DNA of 64,000 bases from Flavobacterium sp. NKUCC04_CG (lineage in GTDB: Bacteria > Bacteroidota > Bacteroidia > Flavobacteriales > Flavobacteriaceae): contig NZ_JAHKRA010000008.1 of the NCBI RefSeq assembly GCF_019345525.1, forward strand, positions 1 to 64,000. Direction: 5' to 3'. The first letter of the stretch is position 1; every line of letters starts with the position of its first letter. This document shows positions 45,391-53,652 of this stretch, piece by piece. A program made the position numbers and the translations under genes. Below the pieces are notes generated by a model. The model searched no databases. It was not told the DNA's origin and saw nothing but the letters and a program-made list of their open reading frames with translations.

Positions 45391-47826
45391 TTATTTTTTC
45401 TTTCTCAGATATCCCAAACTATATGCCAAACTTCCTCCAATTACCAATGCCATTAAAATTATAGAAAACAATGCTATCTTACCTCCAGTTTTCACCACCT
45501 CGGGCTCAAATTTAAACTCCACCACGTGATTTCCTGCTGGAATTGTCAAGGCTCTCAACACATAATCAACAGAAACATGAGGTGTCAAAGTGCCATCTAT
45601 ATAAGCATTCCACCCATGTGGGTAGTAAATCTCCGAAAATACTGCCAATCCTTGCTGTTTATTTGATGATTCGTATTTTAGGTAATTCGGTTTATAAGTC
45701 ATTAGTTTGATCGAACTCGTAGCATCAATTTGATAGGTCGGTTTTAAAGCGATGTTTTTAAATGTATTCACATTATAAATAGCCGTGGTTTTTGAATCAA
45801 AATCATCCATTGCCTTCATTTCCTGATCAGCTGTTTGAACCATTTTAACTTGACTTACAAACCAAGCATTTCCGTTGATATCTTCGTTCTTCATCGGAAT
45901 GTCTTGCCCTTTTTCGTCTTTTTGAATCACGTATTTGACATTTAACATGTTCAACACATTCATATTGCTTTTTTCAGCCAATTGATAGTCAAATAATTGC
46001 TGAACTCTTCTCGGTTTTGCCGCATGATACCCTCCTATAGAATGATGAAAAAAGGACGCTCTAGCGCTGCTTAGCCCTCCTTGAATTTCATATACTCTAA
46101 AAATATCTTTATCTTCTTTTATAAATGCATCTGCCGGCGTTTCTTCAAACGGATTCGTCATGTTTCTTGCACTTACAAAATTATCTTTATTGACGTAATT
46201 GAGATCAATCAGGACCAAATCTCCTACCATCAACACACCGATTAAAACTACCATTACGGTCGATTTAATTTTGTCTTTACTAAAGAACCATAAAATACCA
46301 AAAGCCGGTATAATTAAAAGCAAGGTTCTGATTAAATCAGCTGTATACATGGCTTGTCTATCCTGAATCAAGGCTTCGATAAACGCCGGTCCAACTTCAC
46401 CATACATTTGGCTGTAATAAGCGTCATTTGGTCCTGAAAAATGTAAACTACCCTTGATTAAAAATAATAAAACCACAACACCTCCTGTGATGTATAAAGT
46501 GTATTTCAAAGCTTTCTCACGAAGTTTTGCTTCCGATTTGACAAAAGCTTGTAACCCCAATAAAGCTAAAATAGGCATACATAATTCCAAAATAACTTGA
46601 ATAGACGATACCGCTCTAAACTTGTTATACATCGGAAAATAATCAATAAAGAAATCGGTCAACAGCGGAAAGTTTTTCCCCCAAGAAAGCATGAGCGAAA
46701 ATACGCCACCTACTAAAAAGATATATTTAAACTTACGCTTCTCTACGAACAAAGCCAATACAGCCAAAAACAACACTATACTTCCTATATATGCCGGAGC
46801 AGCCACAATAGGCTGATCTCCCCAATACGTTGGAGCATTCTGCGAAAATTGTGTAGCTTCCTGTGGGCTAGCCCCCAAATCGGTAACAAATTTATACATA
46901 TTCGAATCCTTTCCAACGTCTTCAGAGTTAGCTCCTCCTGTTAATCGAGGCACGAAAAGGTTTAAACTTTCAAAAATACCGTAACTGTATTCGGTTATAT
47001 AGTCGTAACTCATCGCATTGGACGAGTTTTTGGGTGTTCCATCGGGTTCAAAAGTCAATTCGCTATTACTTCGCGTGCTAAACTTGGTATATTCGGCTGT
47101 TGCCATCAAGTTGGCCGCATTGACACCAATACTTAAAACAGCGGCTCCAATAAAAATCGACACCGCTATTCCCAATCCCTTGAAATCGCGATTTTTTATA
47201 TATTGAATAGCATAGTAAATCCCTACAATCAGCAGCAACAACAACAAATAATAAGTCATTTGAAAGTGATTGGCATTGATTTCCAAGGCAGCAGCAAACA
47301 GGGTTAAGACACCGCCACAGACGTACTTTTTCCTAAAAACCAGTACTACTCCTGCCAACAGTAGCGGCATATATGCTATGGCATGAGCTTTTGCATTGTG
47401 TCCCACACCGAGTATGATGATTAAATAGGTCGAAAACCCAAAAGCTAAGGCTCCAAAAAAGGCTTTTAAAGGATTGATTCGAAAGGATATCAAGAGTATA
47501 TAAAAACCTAAAAAATATACGAATAGATAATCGGCCGGACGCGGTAAAAAACGAATGGCCTGATCGATTTTTTTAATATAATTATGTGGGTATTGGGCGC
47601 CCAACTGGTAAGTAGGCATCCCACCAAAAGCACTATTGGTCCAATAGGGTTCTTCGTGAAATTCATTTCTAAAATCATTCTGTTCTTTGGCCATTCCGGT
47701 ATATTGTGCTATATCGGATTGCTGTATTACTTTTCCAGAAAGTACTGGTGAAAAATAAATTAAGGAAATTAGAATAAAACCGATTAAGGCCAAGAAATGA
47801 GGCAAATATACTTTGTAATTCTTCAT
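45391..47826 (-). CDS. YfhO family membrane protein
   Basis: The 811-aa protein has about 12-13 predicted membrane helices: one near the N-terminus (HFLALIGFILISLIYF), a block at about 85-260, more at 340-560, and one last helix near the C-terminus (IALFSIILMALVIGGSLAY) with a basic tail. A long extracytoplasmic beta-rich part precedes it, ending YPHGWNAYIDGTL, the YfhO hallmark. YfhO proteins act in glycosylation of lipoteichoic acid or other glycans in Firmicutes; the substrate here is unknown. The downstream glycosyltransferase supports a glycan role. Confidence 0.9.
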   Translation of the reverse strand: MKNYKVYLPHFLALIGFILISLIYFSPVLSGKVIQQSDIAQYTGMAKEQNDFRNEFHEEPYWTNSAFGGMPTYQLGAQYPHNYIKKIDQAIRFLPRPADYLFVYFLGFYILLISFRINPLKAFFGALAFGFSTYLIIILGVGHNAKAHAIAYMPLLLAGVVLVFRKKYVCGGVLTLFAAALEINANHFQMTYYLLLLLLIVGIYYAIQYIKNRDFKGLGIAVSIFIGAAVLSIGVNAANLMATAEYTKFSTRSNSELTFEPDGTPKNSSNAMSYDYITEYSYGIFESLNLFVPRLTGGANSEDVGKDSNMYKFVTDLGASPQEATQFSQNAPTYWGDQPIVAAPAYIGSIVLFLAVLALFVEKRKFKYIFLVGGVFSLMLSWGKNFPLLTDFFIDYFPMYNKFRAVSSIQVILELCMPILALLGLQAFVKSEAKLREKALKYTLYITGGVVVLLFLIKGSLHFSGPNDAYYSQMYGEVGPAFIEALIQDRQAMYTADLIRTLLLIIPAFGILWFFSKDKIKSTVMVVLIGVLMVGDLVLIDLNYVNKDNFVSARNMTNPFEETPADAFIKEDKDIFRVYEIQGGLSSARASFFHHSIGGYHAAKPRRVQQLFDYQLAEKSNMNVLNMLNVKYVIQKDEKGQDIPMKNEDINGNAWFVSQVKMVQTADQEMKAMDDFDSKTTAIYNVNTFKNIALKPTYQIDATSSIKLMTYKPNYLKYESSNKQQGLAVFSEIYYPHGWNAYIDGTLTPHVSVDYVLRALTIPAGNHVVEFKFEPEVVKTGGKIALFSIILMALVIGGSLAYSLGYLRKKK

Positions 47827-47892
47827 AGATGGAATTGCTTTTGTTTCGCATAATAATATCTTGCTAAAATAACACTATATCAAAAGAATTCA

Positions 47893-47900
47893 CAAATATA
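47893..47900 (-). promoter_or_regulatory. -7 box (TATATTTG) of the YfhO operon
   Basis: On the minus strand TATATTTG matches TAnnTTTG and lies 66 bases before the YfhO ATG. The third 8-bp array starts 20 bases further upstream. Confidence 0.5.
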
Positions 47901-47919
47901 AGTAGGACTTATTTTTTGT

Positions 47920-47967
47920 TTATACGCAGATTGGTGAATGAACAAATAAACGAATGGACAAATGAAC
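47920..47967. repeat. Short degenerate 8-bp-pitch repeat array
   Basis: Six consecutive octamers read TTATACGC, AGATTGGT, GAATGAAC, AAATAAAC, GAATGGAC and AAATGAAC. They keep AT at positions 3-4 and mostly (G/A)C at 7-8, the same phase as the arrays at 1-150 and 16866-17048. The array lies between the divergent YfhO and small basic protein genes. Confidence 0.75.
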
Positions 47968-48027
47968 ACAACGGCATACTAAACAACTCCTCTTTACAAA
48001 ATCCCCTCTGAAAACAAAAAAACAAAG

Positions 48028-48064
48028 TACCTTACGATAAATTCACTAAAAACAAGTATCTTAC
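48028..48064 (+). promoter_or_regulatory. Paired promoter-like elements before the 36-aa gene
   Basis: TACCTTAC (48028-48035) and TATCTTAC (48057-48064) sit in two similar blocks 29 bases apart. They resemble TAnnTTTG boxes with a changed end; the second is 16 bases before the ATG at 48081. Confidence 0.3.
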
Positions 48065-48080
48065 AACAAATTTATCACCT

Positions 48081-48191
48081 ATGGCAAAAGAACAAAGCCC
48101 CCGAAAAAGCGTAAAAAAAGTAGCTTTAAAAACGCCTGCTGAAAAGAAAGCAGAAAAAAGAGATAAAAAAAATAAAAGAGGACAAGACTAA
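48081..48191 (+). CDS. Small Lys/Arg-rich protein
   Basis: A 36-aa frame starts MAKEQSPRKSVKKVALK and ends in KKNKRGQD; about 40 percent of residues are Lys or Arg. It lies in a gap of 440 bases, has an ATG, and is followed by an intrinsic terminator 21 bases later, which supports a real transcript. I recall similar short basic proteins in flavobacteria but cannot verify it. Binding to nucleic acid or ribosome would fit the charge, as inference only. Confidence 0.65.
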   Translation: MAKEQSPRKSVKKVALKTPAEKKAEKRDKKNKRGQD

Positions 48192-48211
48192 GTCCGTTCC
48201 TTTATCAACAT

Positions 48212-48251
48212 TTAAGGCCTTAACCATCACGGTTACGGCCTTAAGTTTTTT
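48212..48251. terminator. Intrinsic terminator after the small basic protein
   Basis: TTAAGGCC (48212-48219) pairs with GGCCTTAA (48237-48244), with an inner AACC/GGTT helix, followed by a T-run. It lies between convergent genes. Confidence 0.85.
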
Positions 48252-48266
48252 ATTATAGCTATTATA

Positions 48267-48773
48267 TTATTCTACAAGCCGTTTACCTAAAATTAATAAA
48301 TCATACTCCTTTAAATCCATTGTCGCAATCTTGGGCATATTTCCCCAAATATTAAATCCCTGAGATAAAAAAAGTTGCAAACTGGGCTCGTTATGAGCAA
48401 ATACAAATCCCAAAATAGTTTTTACACCAAATTGAAGCGCTTGACGCATACTGTATTGCAATATTTGTTTTCCATAACCTTTACCTCTATGTGATTCAGA
48501 TATATAAATACTAATTTCAACTGTAGCATCATAAGCTGGTCTGCCATAAAAAGATTGAAAACTAACCCATGCTACAATTTGCCCCTTCTCGTTTTCCACA
48601 ACCCATAACGGACGATGCTGCACATTGTGATTTTCAAACCAAACTTCACGACTTTGCTCCGTAACCGGGCTCGTATCTGCAGTAACCATCCTTGAAGCGA
48701 TAGTCTCATTATAAATCGAAACGATTTCTAACAAATCTTCTCTTAAGGCGTCTCTATAAACTATACTATTCAT
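48267..48773 (-). CDS. GNAT family N-acetyltransferase (phosphinothricin acetyltransferase-like)
   Basis: The 168-aa acetyl-CoA-dependent enzyme has the GNAT fold: YRDALREDLLEIVSIYNETI at the start, TADTSPVTEQSREVWFENH, the acetyl-CoA loop ESHRGKGYGKQIL (R/Q-x-x-G-x-G), and FGVKTILGFVFAHNEPSLQLF. The N-terminal pattern is that of the Pat/YncA branch. Its natural substrate is unknown; such enzymes acetylate amino-acid analogues. It follows the antiporter gene by 17 bases on the minus strand and may be cotranscribed. Confidence 0.88.
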   Translation of the reverse strand: MNSIVYRDALREDLLEIVSIYNETIASRMVTADTSPVTEQSREVWFENHNVQHRPLWVVENEKGQIVAWVSFQSFYGRPAYDATVEISIYISESHRGKGYGKQILQYSMRQALQFGVKTILGFVFAHNEPSLQLFLSQGFNIWGNMPKIATMDLKEYDLLILGKRLVE

Positions 48774-48790
48774 AACTGTTTTACAGCTTT

Positions 48791-51031
48791 CTATTTAATA
48801 AGTGCTTCGATCTGATTTTTATCACCAATCAACCAAAGAATATCCCCCTTCTGCAATACAAAATCAGACTCTGGATTAATAATCCGCTTTCCATCGCGTT
48901 CTATACCCGCAACTATACTTCGAATCTTATCCCTCATCTCCGTTTCCCTTATGGTTTTACCAATAAAATACTCGTTGTTCAATTCAATTTTTTGCAAAAT
49001 AATATCATTGTTTTCAATCGAACTCAAATTATTGGCATTCAAATACTTTTCAAACATTTCAATCTGCTCGTCCGTACCGATTACGTAAACTATATCTTTT
49101 GGAAACAATCGGTCAAATCTCGTAGGTACATTCAACGACAATTCGCCTCGTTTGATAATTGCAATATTAATACCTATGGTTTCTCTTAGCTTTAATTCAA
49201 ATAAGGTTTTTCCAGCCAAAGCCGATTCCTGCGGTATTTCAAAAGTAGTCATATGCCCATCCCATGGAGTCAAACTACTCTTATTTCGAACTGCTTCAGA
49301 GCGCTCTCGACTATTTAAATTCTCGATAAAACGACTCGCTATCTTTAAATAAAGGGCTTGCAATTTTTTCGGAAATAAAAACATTATAATCAACAATACC
49401 ACCAACATAATGAAGGTCACCAAAGGTGCAAAAAACAAATTGATGATAAAACCGATAAAGAAAGCCGCTAACAATATTCGAAACACCAACATAATAATTA
49501 CCGGTGCTTTATACTTTCTATCTTTTTTGATTTCATCCAAAGGTTTTTTACCAACCTTCTGCAAGCCCAAAGCCCATAAAAATGGTCCCGCAATAACTAT
49601 AGACAACAAACAAAAGAATATTTTTTCCCACACGGTATCTGCCATAGGCCTTAAAAATCTCAAAGCCATAATCGCGATACCAATGACGATTACCGAATGT
49701 AATACGATATGAAGTATGTTTGCTTGAGTATATAATTTCCAATTACTGGTTGTTTTTATACCCTGAGTATTCGAGCTGTATTGTTCAATTCTATCTTGAA
49801 TATTTTGTGGAATTATTTTTTGTAAAGCCAAATAAGCCGGAACCGACTTTTTAATCAAAAAAGGTGTTGTAAAAGTTGTAATAGCCGATACTGCAACTAT
49901 AATAGGGTAAAGAAACTCAGAAATCACACCCAAGGTCATACCCAAAGTAGCAATAATAAAGGAAAACTCCCCTATTTGTGCCAAACTCATACCGGCTTGA
50001 ACCGACTGCTTTAAAGGTTGTCCCGAAATCAAAGCCCCTAAGGTGGTAGATAGCGCTTTTCCAAAAATGGTAACCAAGGTTATTATAACAACGGGAATCG
50101 CATATTCTTTTAAGGTATCTATATTGATCAACATACCGACCGATACAAAAAATACCGCTCCAAACAAATCTTTGACGGGTTTAATAATATGTTCAATCTG
50201 CTCTGCTTTAGTGGTTTCCGCAATAATTGACCCCATTATAAAAGCTCCTAATGCTGGTGAAAAACCCGCACCTGTTGCCAACATAACCATCATCAAACAC
50301 AAAGCTAAAGAAACAATCAATAAGGTTTCATCAGTTAACAACGGCTTGACTTTCTTTAAAAGTGTTGGAATCAAGAAAATACCACCTAAAAACCATAATA
50401 TCAAAAAGAAAACCAATTTTAAACTGGATTCCAACAACGCTACTCCTGAAAAATTTTGAGACACCGAAATTGTCGCTAGTAATACCATTAATAAAATGGC
50501 TACAATGTCTTCAATAATCAAAGTTCCAAATACGACACCCGCAAATTTTTGAGACTTTACCCCCAATTCATCAAAGGCACGTAAAATAATAGTGGTAGAA
50601 GACATCGATAACATGGCTCCTAAAAAAATACTATCTATTTGACTCCAACCCAAGAGTATACCCACCAAATATCCGATAACAATCATGGACACTATCTGGA
50701 CCCCCGCTGTAATGGAAGCAGTACCTCCCACTTTCATCAATTTTTTAAAACTAAATTCAAGCCCCAAACTAAAAAGTAAAATGATTACTCCAATTTCAGC
50801 CCAAACCTCTACGTTTTTAATTTCTTGTACCGTTGGAAAAAGTGTAAAATGAGGACCTGCTAAAAATCCTGCAATCAAATACCCCAGTACTAAAGGTTGC
50901 TTTATTTTCTTAAACAACAAGACTGCTACTCCAGCCGTCATCAATATCAATCCCAAATCACTGATTAATGGATACAAATGATGTGATAAGTCGGCTGTTT
51001 TCTCTGCAATAGTATTCAATTCTGCACTCAT
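48791..51031 (-). CDS. Cation:proton antiporter, KefB/CPA2 family, with two TrkA-C domains
   Basis: The 746-aa membrane protein exchanges K+ or Na+ for protons. Residues about 15-400 form the CPA2 Na+/H+ exchanger domain (LGYLIAGFLAGPH, IGVIILLFSLGLEFSFKKL, MSSTTIILRAFDELG, GAFIMGSIIAET), followed by extra membrane helices at about 435-560, then two C-terminal TrkA-C (RCK-C) repeats, the first with VPTRFDRLFPKDIVYVIG and the second with ESDFVLQKGDILWLIG. There is no TrkA-N nucleotide-binding domain between, so control by NAD(H) as in E. coli KefC is not expected. Confidence 0.92.
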   Translation of the reverse strand: MSAELNTIAEKTADLSHHLYPLISDLGLILMTAGVAVLLFKKIKQPLVLGYLIAGFLAGPHFTLFPTVQEIKNVEVWAEIGVIILLFSLGLEFSFKKLMKVGGTASITAGVQIVSMIVIGYLVGILLGWSQIDSIFLGAMLSMSSTTIILRAFDELGVKSQKFAGVVFGTLIIEDIVAILLMVLLATISVSQNFSGVALLESSLKLVFFLILWFLGGIFLIPTLLKKVKPLLTDETLLIVSLALCLMMVMLATGAGFSPALGAFIMGSIIAETTKAEQIEHIIKPVKDLFGAVFFVSVGMLINIDTLKEYAIPVVIITLVTIFGKALSTTLGALISGQPLKQSVQAGMSLAQIGEFSFIIATLGMTLGVISEFLYPIIVAVSAITTFTTPFLIKKSVPAYLALQKIIPQNIQDRIEQYSSNTQGIKTTSNWKLYTQANILHIVLHSVIVIGIAIMALRFLRPMADTVWEKIFFCLLSIVIAGPFLWALGLQKVGKKPLDEIKKDRKYKAPVIIMLVFRILLAAFFIGFIINLFFAPLVTFIMLVVLLIIMFLFPKKLQALYLKIASRFIENLNSRERSEAVRNKSSLTPWDGHMTTFEIPQESALAGKTLFELKLRETIGINIAIIKRGELSLNVPTRFDRLFPKDIVYVIGTDEQIEMFEKYLNANNLSSIENNDIILQKIELNNEYFIGKTIRETEMRDKIRSIVAGIERDGKRIINPESDFVLQKGDILWLIGDKNQIEALIK

Positions 51032-51528
51032 ATAGCTCGATAAAAATTTTAAAGTTTTTGGTTAATTTATTTCACCTTTAACATAACTGTTTTAAAAGTA
51101 AAATCGATGTCGCTTCGAAATGGGCAATACCTTGATAAGAACGCTCTTTATTATTAAAAAAGCTGACGACATTTAATTCCAAGTTGGAAAAAACCAAATT
51201 TAGTGAATTCTAAATAGAATCTTCCTAAACAAAACTAAAAATTAGAGTTAATCTGGTATAAATAGCGATTATTTTTATCTTAAATATGCTGCCTAATTTA
51301 AAATCAACATTTTAAGCGCCCTAACTGTAATGAAAATGTGTTTTTAGATTTTTACCTAAGCCAGACAATACACTATAAAATAAATGAATAAATAAAACAC
51401 AATTAAGCACTATAAAACAAATATTTACTTAAATAAACTATAGCTCCTATTTTAATTAACAATTATTGGCACAGTAACCAATAAAAACGTAACTTTAGTA
51501 TATTATAAACACAATTAAAAACTAGATT
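51032..51528. other. Divergent intergenic region, antiporter / HdeD-like
   Basis: This AT-rich 497-base interval shows no gene. A weak promoter, TTG at 51466 with TAACTTTA at 51490 (spacing 21), lies 32 bases before the HdeD-like ATG. Confidence 0.5.
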
Positions 51529-52113
51529 ATGGAAAATCAAGTAACGAAAACATTAAAGGGGTCTATCAAACATTGGTATTTATCTCTCATAGTAGGTGTG
51601 CTCTTTATAATATTGGGCTTTTGGATACTTAGAACCCCTGTTGAAGCTTATATTACTTTAGCATTGTTATTTAGCATTAGTTTCTTTGTCAACGGTATTA
51701 TCGAAATCTTCTTTTCTATTAGTAATCGAAAAGAACTTTCAAGTTGGGGATGGTTTTTAACCACGGGAATCATAGACCTGTTGTTTGGTCTTTGGTTAAT
51801 GTCATCTCCAGAGCTATCGGTAAGTGTATTACCTATATATTTGGGCTTGATGTTGTTGTTTCGCTCGGTTTCAGCCATTGGTTTTTCTTTTGAATTACAA
51901 AATTATGGCTCCAAGCAATGGGGCTGGTTATTAGCCTTGGGTGCTTTAGGCATACTGTTTTCGTTTATCCTAATTTGGAATCCGATTGTCGCTGGAATAA
52001 CCATCGTATTTTGGACCGCAATGGCCTTTATCGTTTACGGTATTTCAAGAGTTTTTATCTCCTTTCGATTTAAAAAACTTAAATCTGAGATTGCAAAGTT
52101 TAGCAAAGAGTAA
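51529..52113 (+). CDS. HdeD/DUF308 family membrane protein
   Basis: The 194-aa protein has six predicted membrane helices in three hairpins (about residues 17-60, 72-118 and 128-178), with the internal repeat typical of DUF308: GVLFIILGFWILRTPVEAY, TGIIDLLFGLWLMSSPELS, LGALGILFSFILIWNPIVAG. HdeD of E. coli takes part in acid resistance at high cell density; the role here is unverified. It is monocistronic with a terminator. Confidence 0.87.
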   Translation: MENQVTKTLKGSIKHWYLSLIVGVLFIILGFWILRTPVEAYITLALLFSISFFVNGIIEIFFSISNRKELSSWGWFLTTGIIDLLFGLWLMSSPELSVSVLPIYLGLMLLFRSVSAIGFSFELQNYGSKQWGWLLALGALGILFSFILIWNPIVAGITIVFWTAMAFIVYGISRVFISFRFKKLKSEIAKFSKE

Positions 52114-52118
52114 ATCAC

Positions 52119-52153
52119 AAAAAGGTTTTTCTACTAGTTGGAAAAGCCTTTTT
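52119..52153 (+). terminator. Terminator after the HdeD-like gene
   Basis: AAAAAGGTTTTTC pairs with GAAAAGCCTTTTT (one G-T pair), followed by T residues. Confidence 0.7.
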
Positions 52154-52586
52154 TTAATTATAAAAATCACAAACCCTACACTATAAAAATTTAAACCGCC
52201 ACATATAAGTACAATGATTAGCTCTTGATTAGATACCTACTACCCCTTTATTTCTTACAACCACTCCAAAAAAAACTAAAAAACCAATTTTATAACACAC
52301 TGTTCTATGAGTTACATAACTACCTATAAAACATCTAATAAACTGATATTTTAACACAGTAAAACAATTATTTTAACCAAATTTTAAGTCACCAAAGCAA
52401 TTAAATTGAATCCCCATTGCTTCCAAGTTGTTTTTATTTTTATTTTATTAACAAATATCCCAAGCATATCCGCTTCTACTACATCAAATAAGCTTGATAA
52501 TATGGTTTTAGTCTTCCTTTTTATATAAAATAACCCTACTTTTGAAAAACTGCAATTAGCACTTATTTTTCAATAAAAAACACTAT
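52154..52586. other. Intergenic region before the second RND operon
   Basis: The 433-base interval is AT-rich with no gene seen. The only element recognised is the -7 box at 52537-52544. Confidence 0.5.
52537..52544 (+). promoter_or_regulatory. -7 box (TACTTTTG) of the second RND operon
   Basis: TACTTTTG matches TAnnTTTG, 42 bases before the ATG at 52587. A TTTT run 16 bases upstream is a weak -33 candidate. Confidence 0.55.
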
Positions 52587-53648
52587 ATGAAACGAGTAAT
52601 CATTTTAGGCTTACTCCTACTTACTGTTGGAGGTATGATTGGTTATCGCCTTATTCAAAACAAAAATAAACAAGAAAAAGGGCCTAATAATGGAGCTCCT
52701 ACTGTTTTAAATGTGCAGGGGATGATTGTCCGTAATTCCGATTTCAACAATTCCATTCAGCTCTCAGGATCGATTGAACCCAACGAACAAGTTGATCTTA
52801 AAAGCGAAGTATCCGGAGTTGCTGAGAACATCTATTTTCAAGAAGGAACTATGGTAAAGGCTGGTCAAACCTTACTCAAAGTTAATGACGCAGAGTTACA
52901 AGCTCAATTGCTACAAGCAAAAACCAAGGTTGCCCTTACTTCTGAAAACGAAAGGCGTGCCAAACTACTTATTGCAAAAGAAGCCATCAGCAGGGAGGAA
53001 TACGATATGGCTTATGCCGAATTGCGTTCGGCTCAGGCACAAGTACAATTGGTGGTTGCACAGATACAAAAAACCAGTATAAAGGCGCCATTTTCAGGTA
53101 AAATAGGTTTGCGATACATCTCTCCAGGAACTTACATTACTCCTTCAACTCCTATCGCTAAATTAGTTAACAGTCAAAAGGTTAAAATAAGTTTTGCTGT
53201 ACCCGAAAAATATGCTCCTCAAGTAAAAAATGAAGGAAAAATAAGCTTTAGCGTATCGGGAAACCCCAAAACTTATTCCGCAACGATTTATGCGATTGAA
53301 ACGCAAATAGAAGTAACCAACAGAACTTTGCAAGTACGCGCTATAGCTGATAACCGTGATGGCGAATTAATTCCAGGTTCATTTGCCAATATCGAACTCA
53401 TTTTGGATGTAGTAGAAAAAGCGATATTGGTTCCGACAGAGTCCATTATTCCAATACAAAATGGAAAAAAAGTCTTTATAGCTAAAAATGGTAAAGCTAG
53501 CGGTGTTTCGGTAACCACTGGTACGCGAACAAAAAATGAAATCTTGATTTTAGACGGACTAAAAGTCGGTGACACTATATTGACTTCCGGCGTGATGTCA
53601 CTTAAAGACAATACGCCCGTAAAAATCACCTTAACCACTAAAAAATAG
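52587..53648 (+). CDS. RND efflux periplasmic adaptor subunit
   Basis: The 353-aa membrane-fusion protein is anchored by an N-terminal helix (residues 4-21, no lipobox). It has the lipoyl halves VDLKSEVSGVAENIYFQEG and TSIKAPFSGKIGLRY, a short alpha-hairpin between, the beta-barrel (KVKISFAVPEKYAPQVK), and a membrane-proximal domain with VPTESIIPIQNGKKVFI. The inner-membrane pump follows four bases later. No local regulator gene is present. Confidence 0.94.
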   Translation: MKRVIILGLLLLTVGGMIGYRLIQNKNKQEKGPNNGAPTVLNVQGMIVRNSDFNNSIQLSGSIEPNEQVDLKSEVSGVAENIYFQEGTMVKAGQTLLKVNDAELQAQLLQAKTKVALTSENERRAKLLIAKEAISREEYDMAYAELRSAQAQVQLVVAQIQKTSIKAPFSGKIGLRYISPGTYITPSTPIAKLVNSQKVKISFAVPEKYAPQVKNEGKISFSVSGNPKTYSATIYAIETQIEVTNRTLQVRAIADNRDGELIPGSFANIELILDVVEKAILVPTESIIPIQNGKKVFIAKNGKASGVSVTTGTRTKNEILILDGLKVGDTILTSGVMSLKDNTPVKITLTTKK

Positions 53649-53652
53649 AGCT

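Noticed and set aside
50043..50459. 138-aa plus-strand frame opposite the antiporter
   Set aside because: It is antisense to a well-supported membrane gene and has the Lys/Ile/Pro bias of a reverse-complement shadow.
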